From FEN-1350 sp964386005 (GTDB lineage Bacteria; Planctomycetota; Phycisphaerae; Sedimentisphaerales; Anaerohalosphaeraceae): DNA of 22,364 nucleotides. Made by a program: the position numbers and the translations under genes. Where the stretch lies: assembly GCA_964386005.1 (NCBI GenBank), contig CAYLSB010000077.1, forward strand, positions 1 through 22,364, in the 5' to 3' direction. The first letter of the stretch is position 1; every line of letters starts with the position of its first letter. Below are positions 1 through 6,483 of the stretch, piece by piece. The notes beneath the pieces were generated by a model. That model was not told the DNA's origin. It searched no databases and saw only the letters and a list, made by a program, of their open reading frames with translations.

Positions 1-120
1 TTATTATCGGCACAAAACGGAAATTCAATTAACTTATTTTGTTACGATCCCTAAGGAATAACATACAAGATTATAAGGATGGAATAATACTAATAATATG
101 TATAGTATATTATGAATTCA

Positions 121-210
121 AATCCTGTTAATCCTGTCCAATAATTTTTTCATTGCAGCGTTGCGGCGTTGCGTGAGGATCATAATCCTGTAAATCTTGT
201 TAATCGCGTC
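121..210 (-). repeat. Short repeat of the ACAGGATTAACAGGATT type
   Basis: Read on the minus strand, 139-121 contains GACAGGATTAACAGGATT, and 210-184 contains a degenerate copy (GATTAACAAGATTTACAGGATT). Between them lies a GC-rich stretch with a tandem GCGTTGCG-like motif (about 156-175). Similar ACAGGATT-type words are, from memory, frequent as intergenic repeats in many environmental bacterial genomes. Only the two copies here are directly visible, so membership in a wider family is inference. Confidence 0.4.
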
Positions 211-289
211 AAAAACATTTTCTTCCTCGTCGATAACGATACCAACCGCTATACCTCCATCGCGGGCAATACCACCCTGCATAATGAAA

Positions 290-319
290 AAGGCAAAGGG
301 ATTTGCGTCCCTTTGCCTT
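290..319 (-). terminator. Rho-independent terminator of the dhaK-dhaL-lsrF-cupin operon
   Basis: On the minus strand AAGGCAAAGGG (319-309) pairs perfectly with CCCTTTGCCTT (300-290) around an 8-base loop. The stem runs directly into further T residues. It sits 25 bases past the stop codon of the cupin gene, so it closes the five-gene operon. Confidence 0.85.
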
Positions 320-343
320 GTCAGTCGGTGAATCAAGCCGCGA

Positions 344-1030
344 TCAGAACTTGACCTGTGGATGGCTGAATCGCAGGCCGTCGCCATCGTGGAAGGTGGC
401 ATATTCAGTGACGATCGCGCCCTGGGGACCGGCCTTCATCCAGTGCCACTGCTCGGCGCCGGCCAGCGTGCCAACCTGGCCGGGTAGGATGAGCTGTTCG
501 GCGCGGGCCTTGCAGCATTCGCGGTGAGTCGGGGGAATCCGGGCCTCGACTCCGGACGTCGGGGTGCCTTCGCCGTAGATATGGATCGAACCGTGACGGA
601 CATGCCAGGCCTCAAGTTTGGGACCGGCCTTACCTGTCGCGAGGTGACGATGTTCGGGGATCGACTGCCCGGCAAGCAGATAAATTTCGTGGCCGAAGTA
701 ATTATCCTTTTCATTATTGACCCAGAATATCCCGGCCATGCCGATTTCATCGAATTTTCCCATGCCGAAATCGATCGCCCAGAACTCGTCGCTGCGGAGG
801 CGGTCGGGGATGGGATAGCTATAAAAGGCCATCATTTCATAGTAGGCCTTCTTGGCAACATCGGTGTTAAACTTGCCGTCGGTGTAGAAGTGGGCGTTGT
901 CGTAGATCTTCAATTTGGATTTGGAAGCCATGGCCGTCTCCTGATTGCTGCAGCCGCCGGTGGAAACCAGAGCGGAAGCCGCCAGGCCCCCGATCGCTCC
1001 GCCGATCAACTGTCTTCGATTTATAGTCAT
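344..1030 (-). CDS. Tat-leader cupin, D-lyxose ketol-isomerase-like
   Basis: A 228-residue protein. The N-terminus has a twin-arginine motif (NRRQLIGG, residues 4-11), a hydrophobic stretch and a Cys at position 27, so it may be a Tat-exported lipoprotein, although the lipobox (STGGC) is not canonical. The rest reads as a single cupin barrel. The metal-site pattern is His127-x-His129, Glu140 and His196 (in EQWHWMKAG), and the C-terminal 'AGPQGAIVTEYATFHDG' stretch recalls D-lyxose isomerase cupins that interconvert an aldose and a ketose. The start is supported by AAGGAG about 7 bases upstream, placed just after the lsrF stop. It is the last gene of the operon. The substrate is unknown. The export leader is odd next to cytoplasmic kinases, and the isomerase role is inferred from fold and context. 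Confidence 0.72.
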   Translation of the reverse strand: MTINRRQLIGGAIGGLAASALVSTGGCSNQETAMASKSKLKIYDNAHFYTDGKFNTDVAKKAYYEMMAFYSYPIPDRLRSDEFWAIDFGMGKFDEIGMAGIFWVNNEKDNYFGHEIYLLAGQSIPEHRHLATGKAGPKLEAWHVRHGSIHIYGEGTPTSGVEARIPPTHRECCKARAEQLILPGQVGTLAGAEQWHWMKAGPQGAIVTEYATFHDGDGLRFSHPQVKF

Positions 1031-1046
1031 TGTTTACTCCTTATGT

Positions 1047-1952
1047 TTATTTTTTCTTCTTGTTCTTTTTGGCCCGGTCGGACAGGATGTCCTGATACAG
1101 CGCGAAGGCCTTTTCGGGCTTGAACAGTTCGTGAACCACCGCATGGACGGCCTGAGTCATCGCGACGGGATCATCGGCCAGGAAAATATTGCGGCCCATG
1201 TCCACGCCGGAAGCGCCCTGATCGATGGCTTTATACGCCATATCCAGGGCTTCCTGTTCGGGCAATTTTTTCCCGCCGGCGATAACGACGGGGATGGGAC
1301 AGCCCGCCACGACTTCATCGAATCCGGATTCGCAATAGTAGGTTTTCACGAAATGAGCGCCGAGTTCGGCAATGACGCGGGTGGCCAACCCGAGATACCG
1401 GCTGTCGCGGGTGAGCTCACGGCCGACGGCGGTAACGCCGAGGGTCGGAACACCCATTTCGTTACCCCGATTGATCAGATAGGCCAGGTTGGCCAGCGTT
1501 TCCTTCTCGAACGGTCCGCCGATATAGACCTGCGTCGTGACCGCGGAGGCGTTGAGGCGGACGGCCTCTTCGACCGTGACGCCGATGACCTCGTTGGATA
1601 GCTCCTTGAGGATGGTCGCACCGGTGCTGCAGCGCATCACGACGGGCTTATTGGTCGTCGGCGGAATGCAGGTCCGCAGAGCGCCGCGGGTACACATCAG
1701 GCAATCGACATGTTCGATCAGCGGCACGATGGCCAGGTCCATCCGCTCCAGACCGGACGTCGGGCCCATGATGTACCCATGGTCGAAGGCGAGCATGACT
1801 GTACGGCCGGTGGCGGGATTGAAGATGCGACTGAGGCGATCCTTCATGCCCCAGTCGAGGTGCCCCGATCCTTTGAGAAAATACCCTTCGGTCTTTTGTG
1901 GGATACTTAGAGAGAAATCTTTTTTTTCGACGGTTGAGTCCTTGTCAGGCAT
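1047..1952 (-). CDS. lsrF: LsrF-like class I aldolase / 3-hydroxy-5-phosphonooxypentane-2,4-dione thiolase family
   Basis: A 301-residue (beta/alpha)8 barrel closely resembling E. coli LsrF along its whole length, including VMLAFDHGY (52-60), LMCTRG (85-90) and VVIAGGKKLPE (222-232). Lys203 in VKTYY matches the Schiff-base lysine of LsrF. In E. coli LsrF cleaves phosphorylated hydroxypentanedione (from autoinducer-2) to DHAP and acetyl-CoA. Here no lsrK, lsrR or lsr transporter is present, so the substrate may be another phosphoketose. The ATG at 1952 overlaps the dhaL stop by 8 bases and has AAGGAG 9 bases upstream, so translation is probably coupled; a longer upstream frame lies inside dhaL and was not used. 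The C-terminus ends in a lysine run (KKNKKKK) not seen in E. coli LsrF. The family call is firm and the substrate is open. Confidence 0.88.
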   Translation of the reverse strand: MPDKDSTVEKKDFSLSIPQKTEGYFLKGSGHLDWGMKDRLSRIFNPATGRTVMLAFDHGYIMGPTSGLERMDLAIVPLIEHVDCLMCTRGALRTCIPPTTNKPVVMRCSTGATILKELSNEVIGVTVEEAVRLNASAVTTQVYIGGPFEKETLANLAYLINRGNEMGVPTLGVTAVGRELTRDSRYLGLATRVIAELGAHFVKTYYCESGFDEVVAGCPIPVVIAGGKKLPEQEALDMAYKAIDQGASGVDMGRNIFLADDPVAMTQAVHAVVHELFKPEKAFALYQDILSDRAKKNKKKK

Positions 1953-2583
1953 GAGTACTGACTCCTTCAACAAAACCTTTGAAGATAAGCGAAATGGATG
2001 TAGCACCCGCGTCGGGGTGTCCGACAGCGGCGGCGCCGAGATTTTTTGCACGGCCGAAACGCGGCTGCATCGTCGTGGTCGCTTCGGCGCCATCCGCAGC
2101 GGCTTTGGCCGCAAGTTCCAGGGCCGCCGGGATTTCTCGCCCGGAAGTAGCAGCCGTCTTGAAGGCATCCACTGCGGGAAATACGGCATCGACCAGCGTT
2201 TTATCGCCAACGCGGGCCTGCGTAAGTGTGGCAAGTTGATTACGGCCGGAATCGAACATTGCGGCAAGGATCGCGGTATCGACGCAGTTGTCCGCCGGGG
2301 CCTTTTCGGCCATCCCCGAAAAAAAACTTCCCAACAGCGGTCCCGTCGCGCCGCCATCGACGCCCATGATGGCCCATCCGATATTGTTCAGCAGGTCGGG
2401 CAGCGATCCGGTGGCAGTCTCATGGATGGCCTTTTGCATGCAGGTCATCGCGCGGAGCATCGTCGTGCCGTGGTCTCCGTCGCCGCCGAAAGAATCAAGC
2501 TTCGAGAGGATCTGATGATTGGCCTGGATCTGCTCGACGGCTCGGTTCAGCATCGCGACAAACTCATTGTATCCTATACTCAT
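1945..2583 (-). CDS. dhaL: DhaL-type dihydroxyacetone/ketose kinase, nucleotide-binding subunit
   Basis: A 212-residue all-helical DhaL-fold protein. Asp30, Asp35 and Asp37 in LDSFGGDGDHGTTM match the three Asp residues that hold Mg-nucleotide in DhaL. GVDGGATGPL and the C-terminal GHPDAGATS segment are also typical. In the family DhaL transfers phosphate to a ketose bound covalently to DhaK. In PTS-type systems it keeps ADP and is recharged by DhaM; no dhaM is visible here. The ATG at 2583 was chosen because the N-terminus then aligns with E. coli DhaL. An in-frame GTG at 2619 overlaps the dhaK stop (GTGA) and would add 12 residues. A perfect 16-bp palindrome lies just before the ATG. The 3' end overlaps lsrF. 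Confidence 0.87.
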   Translation of the reverse strand: MSIGYNEFVAMLNRAVEQIQANHQILSKLDSFGGDGDHGTTMLRAMTCMQKAIHETATGSLPDLLNNIGWAIMGVDGGATGPLLGSFFSGMAEKAPADNCVDTAILAAMFDSGRNQLATLTQARVGDKTLVDAVFPAVDAFKTAATSGREIPAALELAAKAAADGAEATTTMQPRFGRAKNLGAAAVGHPDAGATSISLIFKGFVEGVSTHA

Positions 2584-2585
2584 AT

Positions 2586-2601
2586 TCAATATCGATATTG
2601 A
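2586..2601. promoter_or_regulatory. Perfect 16-bp palindrome at the dhaK-dhaL junction
   Basis: TCAATATCGATATTGA is perfectly self-complementary and ends 2 bases before the dhaL ATG, where a ribosome binding site would be expected; no Shine-Dalgarno sequence is seen there. It could be a protein-binding site or an RNA hairpin affecting dhaL translation. The function is not shown. Confidence 0.4.
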
Positions 2602-2615
2602 GAATTTCGTTTCAC

Positions 2616-3617
2616 TCACCGCACGGTCAATGCCGGAGTATCGCAGGGCGCATCCCACAGTTCAAGGAGTTCCTTGTCCATCCGGGCAAAGAACATCTGA
2701 AAGCCCCCCATCTCCTGCACGGTGAGAAACTCGCCGACGAGAGAACGGACCATGCGAATCTTCTTGCCCTTGAGAACCTGATCCACGCGGCGAAGCACCA
2801 GATACATCTCCATCAGGGTTGTCGAACCGACGCCGTTGATCATCACCAATAATTCGTCGCCCGCCGATGCGTTGAGATCCTTCAGCAACAGTTCCGTCAT
2901 AATTTCAGCGGTTCGATCCGCGCTGGCCAGGGGCTGCTCGCCGGAACCGGCCTCGCCGTGCTGGCCCATACCGACAACCATGCGGCCTTCGGGCAACGAA
3001 GCGATCACTTCGCCGGTACAGGGATGCGTCGCTCCGGAGACCGCAACAGCGAGCGTCGCCATATTGCGTTCCAACCGCTCGGCGACAGCCAGACATTGAT
3101 CCAGCGAGTATCCTTTTTCGGCGGCGGCGCCGGCAATCTTGATGACCGGAAAACAACCGACCAGGCCGCGGCGATCCTTGGGATCCTGACGGCTGGGAAC
3201 CGAGATATCTTCATGCGTCAGGATGGTCTTGACGTTGAGGCCTTCTTTCCCGGCCATCTGCATCGCGACATTGGAACTGAGCACATCGCCGGCATGATTC
3301 AGCACGACAAACAACACGCCCGCCTTGCGGTTTGCCCAGCGAAGGGCCTCGATCGTGCGGGGCGGTCCCGGAGCGGCGAAGATTTCGCCGGGCACGGAAA
3401 CATCGAGCATGCCGAAACCGACGAACCCGCTCAACGCCGGTTCATGACCGCTGCCGCCGATGGTCACCACGGCAACTTTGTCTGGACTTTTGGGTTCAGC
3501 CCGAACAACAAGATTACTGCCGGTTAATTTGACCTTGGCGGTGTTGGCCAGGACAAAACCCTCCAGCAACTCCGAGACGAGTTGATCGGGAGCATTGATG
3601 AATTTTTTCATCGCCAT
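2616..3617 (-). CDS. dhaK: DhaK-type dihydroxyacetone/ketose kinase, substrate-binding subunit
   Basis: A 333-residue protein with the DhaK fold. GGSGHEP (54-60, His58) and NHAGD (107-111, Asp111) are active-site motifs. GMGQHGEAG (217-225) carries His220, the residue that forms a covalent hemiaminal with the ketone carbonyl in DhaK enzymes. The length agrees with E. coli DhaK. Members phosphorylate dihydroxyacetone, and some homologues act on tetruloses such as erythrulose. The start at 3617 has AAGGA about 7 bases upstream. It follows the VOC gene by 19 bases and precedes dhaL by 32 bases, so the two kinase subunits are co-expressed. Whether the substrate is dihydroxyacetone or a longer ketose cannot be told from sequence. 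Confidence 0.9.
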   Translation of the reverse strand: MAMKKFINAPDQLVSELLEGFVLANTAKVKLTGSNLVVRAEPKSPDKVAVVTIGGSGHEPALSGFVGFGMLDVSVPGEIFAAPGPPRTIEALRWANRKAGVLFVVLNHAGDVLSSNVAMQMAGKEGLNVKTILTHEDISVPSRQDPKDRRGLVGCFPVIKIAGAAAEKGYSLDQCLAVAERLERNMATLAVAVSGATHPCTGEVIASLPEGRMVVGMGQHGEAGSGEQPLASADRTAEIMTELLLKDLNASAGDELLVMINGVGSTTLMEMYLVLRRVDQVLKGKKIRMVRSLVGEFLTVQEMGGFQMFFARMDKELLELWDAPCDTPALTVR

Positions 3618-3636
3618 GGGAAATCCTTTGGAAGAG

Positions 3637-3957
3637 TTATTCTTTCATTTCCATCACTTCGATCAGGGCGTCGCCGTCGCGGATAAAGGCCACCCGCAAC
3701 GTCGGTGTCGCATCGAACGGCGGCAAAACAACCTGCTTGCCCTTCAGGGCCTGATCCACGCTTTGGACGATGAAGGCCGCATGAGGCGTCTTCTTGATGG
3801 CGTCCGGCATCGGGCTATCGGGCGCAAAGCGAAGGAATTCAATCGAATACGGATGGTTTTCCGGATCGGAAATATACACTCCCGCGGCTTCTAAAAATGT
3901 TTCTTTCGTGGATTGAACGGCCGTTGGAACGCCGAAATGGTGAAATTTGCCCTTCAT
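3637..3957 (-). CDS. Small VOC (glyoxalase/bleomycin-resistance) family protein
   Basis: A 106-residue single-domain protein. It shows a VOC-like layout: His near the start (KFHHFGVPT), Glu in YSIEFLRF, His in TPHAAFIV and Glu in ALIEVMEM, consistent with a divalent metal site. The start at 3957 is supported by GGAAAGGA upstream; a longer frame to 4038 crosses the predicted -10 element and was rejected. It is the promoter-proximal gene of the operon. VOC proteins catalyse isomerisation, epimerisation or dioxygenation, or bind ligands. An isomerase or epimerase step on a sugar or dione phosphate would suit the neighbours, but that is inference. Confidence 0.72.
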   Translation of the reverse strand: MKGKFHHFGVPTAVQSTKETFLEAAGVYISDPENHPYSIEFLRFAPDSPMPDAIKKTPHAAFIVQSVDQALKGKQVVLPPFDATPTLRVAFIRDGDALIEVMEMKE

Positions 3958-4003
3958 CGAGTTTTCCTTTCCATGGATTTTGTTCTCAACCGAAATCGCA
4001 GAC

Positions 4004-4031
4004 ATTATAGCGGCCAAAGACCTAAATGCAA
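4004..4031 (-). promoter_or_regulatory. Predicted promoter of the VOC-dhaK-dhaL-lsrF-cupin operon
   Basis: On the minus strand a perfect TATAAT (4009-4004) lies 16 bases after TTGCAT (4031-4026). The expected transcript start, near 3997, gives a leader of about 40 bases before the VOC start codon. Confidence 0.5.
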
Positions 4032-4153
4032 TCTTCAAAATCGCGTTCTCCCGTGACCAAGTACGAATACCGATGTTCCATAGTTTCGGGAAGAACCCAA
4101 TTCGTGTGGATTCGTATAGAAGGCAAGCTCAAACTATTGAAACAAACCAAATC

Positions 4154-4181
4154 TTGAAGACGAGGATTGGTTCTGTATAAT
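4154..4181 (+). promoter_or_regulatory. Predicted promoter of the Hyi-like gene, with flanking inverted repeat
   Basis: TTGAAG (4154-4159), a 16-base spacer and a perfect TATAAT (4176-4181). GGATTGG (4164-4170) and its inverse CCAATCC (4198-4204) bracket the -10 box, and another GATTGG sits at 4182-4187. This could be an operator for a regulator not encoded in this window. Confidence 0.55.
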
Positions 4182-4220
4182 GATTGGCGATGATAATCCA
4201 ATCCAACGAAAGGATCAGCA

Positions 4221-5099
4221 ATGAAACGATCGCAGGAAGGTATGACACGAAGAGACGTTTTGGCCGGCGTGGCCGGTGCGGCGGCAATCGGATTGCCCAC
4301 GTTGTCGCTGAACGCGGCCGACGGAAAACCCGGCGTCAAAAACGCAAAGATCATGCAGTCGGTCTGTCAGTGGTGCTATGGCAAGGTCGATTTCGAAACG
4401 CTGGCCGTCCATGCCGCCAGGATCGGCCTTAAGGGGTTCGATCTGGCCGGACCCGATCAGTGGCCGGCCTTGAAGAAACACGGACTGGTTTGTACGATGA
4501 CCCCCACTCACGGGATCACCAAAGGACTCAACCGCATGGAAAATCACGAGGAATGCCTGGCTATCATCCGAAAACGAATTGAGGAGACCTCCGCGGCGGG
4601 ATTCCGCAATGTGATCTGCTTTTCAGGAAACCGCGAGGGGATGGACGACGCCGAAGGCATGGACAATTGCGTGATCGCGCTCAAGCAGGTGGCCGGACTG
4701 GCGGAAGAAAAGAAGGTCACGATCTGCATGGAACTGCTCAACTCCAAGGTTAATCACAAGGATTACATGTGCGACCGCACGGCCTGGGGCGCGGAAATGT
4801 GCAAGAAAGTCGGCTCGCCGCGAGTGAAGTTGCTCTATGATATCTACCACATGCAGGTTCAGGAAGGCGATGTCATTGCGACGATTCGAAAGTACGCCGA
4901 ATACATCGGGCATTATCACACCGCCGGCGTCCCCGGCCGTAACGAAATGGACGACACGCAGGAACTAAACTATCCGCCCATCATCAAGGCCATCATCAAC
5001 ACCCGATTCGACGGTTATCTGGGTCAGGAATTTATCCCGAAAAAATCCGATCCGCTGGCCTCGTTGACCGCCATGGTGGAATTATGCGACGTAGTATAA
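4221..5099 (+). CDS. Tat-exported hydroxypyruvate isomerase-like TIM-barrel protein
   Basis: A 292-residue protein. A twin-arginine leader (MTRRDVLAG, residues 8-16) is followed by a hydrophobic segment ending near LNAAD (30-34), so Tat export is likely. The mature part is an AP-endonuclease-2/xylose-isomerase-like barrel of the Hyi family. ICMELLN (Glu171), LLYDIYHMQ (Asp207), GHYHTAGVPGR (His233) and LGQEF (Glu270) are the usual metal and acid/base residues. Family members isomerise hydroxypyruvate, 2-oxotetronates or other small sugars. The start has AAGGA about 7 bases upstream. The gene is divergent from the kinase-aldolase operon, which suggests co-regulation. The real substrate is unknown, and some exported planctomycete members may not be isomerases at all. 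Confidence 0.82.
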   Translation: MKRSQEGMTRRDVLAGVAGAAAIGLPTLSLNAADGKPGVKNAKIMQSVCQWCYGKVDFETLAVHAARIGLKGFDLAGPDQWPALKKHGLVCTMTPTHGITKGLNRMENHEECLAIIRKRIEETSAAGFRNVICFSGNREGMDDAEGMDNCVIALKQVAGLAEEKKVTICMELLNSKVNHKDYMCDRTAWGAEMCKKVGSPRVKLLYDIYHMQVQEGDVIATIRKYAEYIGHYHTAGVPGRNEMDDTQELNYPPIIKAIINTRFDGYLGQEFIPKKSDPLASLTAMVELCDVV

Positions 5100-5196
5100 T
5101 TTTTTTCTTGCTTACTCTCGAATGCTTCGTTATAAATGGATTCTCAGTGGAGGTGTTCAGAATAGTTCGATCGCGAGGTTAGGTTGATGAGAAAGG

Positions 5197-5241
5197 CCTC
5201 TCGAAGGCAGGCGAAAGCCGGTATCCTTCGAGAGGTTTTTT
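5197..5241 (+). terminator. Rho-independent terminator after the Hyi-like gene
   Basis: CCTCTCGAAGG (5197-5207) pairs perfectly with CCTTCGAGAGG (5225-5235), followed by six T residues. The 17-base loop can fold further as GGC-GAAA-GCC, a GNRA tetraloop. It lies about 100 bases past the stop codon of the upstream gene. Confidence 0.88.
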
Positions 5242-5247
5242 GTTGCC

Positions 5248-5275
5248 TTGATCTTTTTCACAATCCCGGTATCAT
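5248..5275 (+). promoter_or_regulatory. Predicted promoter of the DUF1080 lipoprotein gene
   Basis: TTGATC (5248-5253), a 16-base spacer and TATCAT (5270-5275) lie just after the preceding terminator, giving a leader of about 50 bases. Confidence 0.45.
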
Positions 5276-5330
5276 GTTCCCGGAGGCGGACTATTCAAGA
5301 ACCGGAATTTTCAGACAGGGAGATCAAGAG

Positions 5331-6101
5331 ATGAAAAAATCGATTCATTGGTTTGTTTTGGCGATTGGCTTCCTGATTGCCGGTTGCGGCCAGGACCGGA
5401 TCGCCGATCCATCTCAACCGGCGGCTGATCAGCCACTAACCGTCGAACCCGATTCGACGATCGTTCCAACGCCTCCAACACTCGTTGCTCCCCCCACGTC
5501 TCAATCCATTGTGCAAGAATCCAAAACAGAAGCCGACGAATCCTTCGATCATGAAATCGTTCTGTTCGACGGCAAAGACTTGGGCCAATGGAAACCCGCC
5601 GCGTATGTCGAAAGCGGCAAGGTCCATCTGCAAGACGGAGCCGTTTACCTCGAGAAAGGCAACGACATGACCGGCATTGTCTGGACCGGCCCCCTCCTGC
5701 GAATGAATTACGAATTAACGCTGGAGGCGATGCGCGTCAAGGGCGAAGACTTCTTCTGCGGCTTAACGTTTCCCTACGGCCAGAATCCCTGTACGCTCAT
5801 CTGCGGCGGATGGGGCGGTACTCTGGTGGGCCTGTCGAACATCGATTACTACGACGCGGCCAACAATCAAACCGGCACCAGCATGAGTTTCGAAAATGGA
5901 AAATGGTATCCGATCCGCGTGAAGGTAACCCCAGCCAAAATCGAGGCATGGATCGACGACAAGCGAATGATCGACTTCGAAACCGCGGACCACAAAATCG
6001 GCATACGATTCGAGATGGAACTCTGCAAACCGCTGGGGATCGCGACCTGGCGGACAACCGGGGCGATGCGCAACATGAAAATGACCCCAATCATTCCGTA
6101 A
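5331..6101 (+). CDS. DUF1080 / 3-keto-disaccharide hydrolase-family lipoprotein
   Basis: A 256-residue lipoprotein. The type II signal peptide ends in LIAGC (Cys19). It is followed by a Pro/Thr-rich linker of about 55 residues and then a DUF1080 domain (about 76-254) that starts with the typical 'LFDGKDLGQWK' (78-88). The domain is a concanavalin/LamG-like beta-sandwich, and characterised members hydrolyse 3-keto-glycosides; most members are uncharacterised. The ATG at 5331 was chosen for the lipoprotein signal and a GGGAG upstream; the frame extends back to a TTG inside the terminator, which was rejected. The 3' end overlaps the convergent release-factor-like gene by 11 bp. The mature protein is probably anchored in a membrane facing the periplasm. 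Confidence 0.83.
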   Translation: MKKSIHWFVLAIGFLIAGCGQDRIADPSQPAADQPLTVEPDSTIVPTPPTLVAPPTSQSIVQESKTEADESFDHEIVLFDGKDLGQWKPAAYVESGKVHLQDGAVYLEKGNDMTGIVWTGPLLRMNYELTLEAMRVKGEDFFCGLTFPYGQNPCTLICGGWGGTLVGLSNIDYYDAANNQTGTSMSFENGKWYPIRVKVTPAKIEAWIDDKRMIDFETADHKIGIRFEMELCKPLGIATWRTTGAMRNMKMTPIIP

Positions 6102-6474
6102 CCGGATCCGTTCTGGAATTGTTGGTTTTTTTATGATGGCGCCGACGTCGCCGGTCTTTCTGTTTGCGGATGCGCCGTTGCTCCTGCGATCGAGGGCTAT
6201 GGGGACCGAGTTGTTCTTCTTCCAGCAATTCGCACAGACGCCGGCGTGCGAGAAATCGATTCATCGGCTGGCTGCGGCTTCGTTGCATTTTCACCGATAG
6301 CCCGGTTGGTCGATGGACCAACAGAACGCAGGCAGCCGTTTTGTTGACGTTCTGGCCCCCGGGTCCGCCGGCCGCAATAAAGGATTCGTCGATATCGTTC
6401 TCCCGAAGTCCACACGAATCCATGCGGGTCATCAATTGTCGGCGCTTTGTGTCGGTCACCGGAAATGGAATCAT
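6091..6474 (-). CDS. Class I release-factor-like protein (RF-1 domain only, GGQ)
   Basis: A 127-residue protein. It contains the peptidyl-tRNA hydrolysis signature GPGGQNVNKT (GGQ at 39-41), followed by an RF-1-type domain and a strongly basic tail (RKQKDRRRRRHHKK, about 103-116). It lacks the codon-recognition domains of RF1/RF2, so it resembles ribosome-rescue proteins (ArfB or C12orf65-like), which release stalled peptides in the ribosomal A site. Sequence around the GGQ is closer to RF2 than to E. coli ArfB. The ATG at 6474 lies 9 bases past the stop of the upstream gene with GAGGG in between, indicating translational coupling. The last 11 bases overlap the convergent DUF1080 gene. Confidence 0.83.
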   Translation of the reverse strand: MIPFPVTDTKRRQLMTRMDSCGLRENDIDESFIAAGGPGGQNVNKTAACVLLVHRPTGLSVKMQRSRSQPMNRFLARRRLCELLEEEQLGPHSPRSQEQRRIRKQKDRRRRRHHKKTNNSRTDPVTE

Positions 6475-6483
6475 GGATTTCCC

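Larger units (their letters stand above)
1..343. other. Gene-free left edge with short dispersed-repeat-like sequence
   Basis: No convincing gene was found here. The first ~120 bases are AT-rich. Bases 121-210 hold two copies of an 'aatcctgt(t/a)aatc(c/t)tgt' motif, and 290-319 hold the terminator of the minus-strand operon. Short open frames in both directions lack ribosome binding sites and resemble no family. Confidence 0.6.

Noticed and set aside
524..1123. 199-codon plus-strand frame opposite the cupin gene
   Set aside because: It is a shadow of the cupin, whose fold residues, leader and ribosome binding site are clear.
1047..1952. A full autoinducer-2 (lsr) operon
   Set aside because: Only lsrF is recognisable. 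LsrK, LsrR, LsrG and the LsrABCD transporter are absent from the window, so an AI-2 role cannot be claimed.
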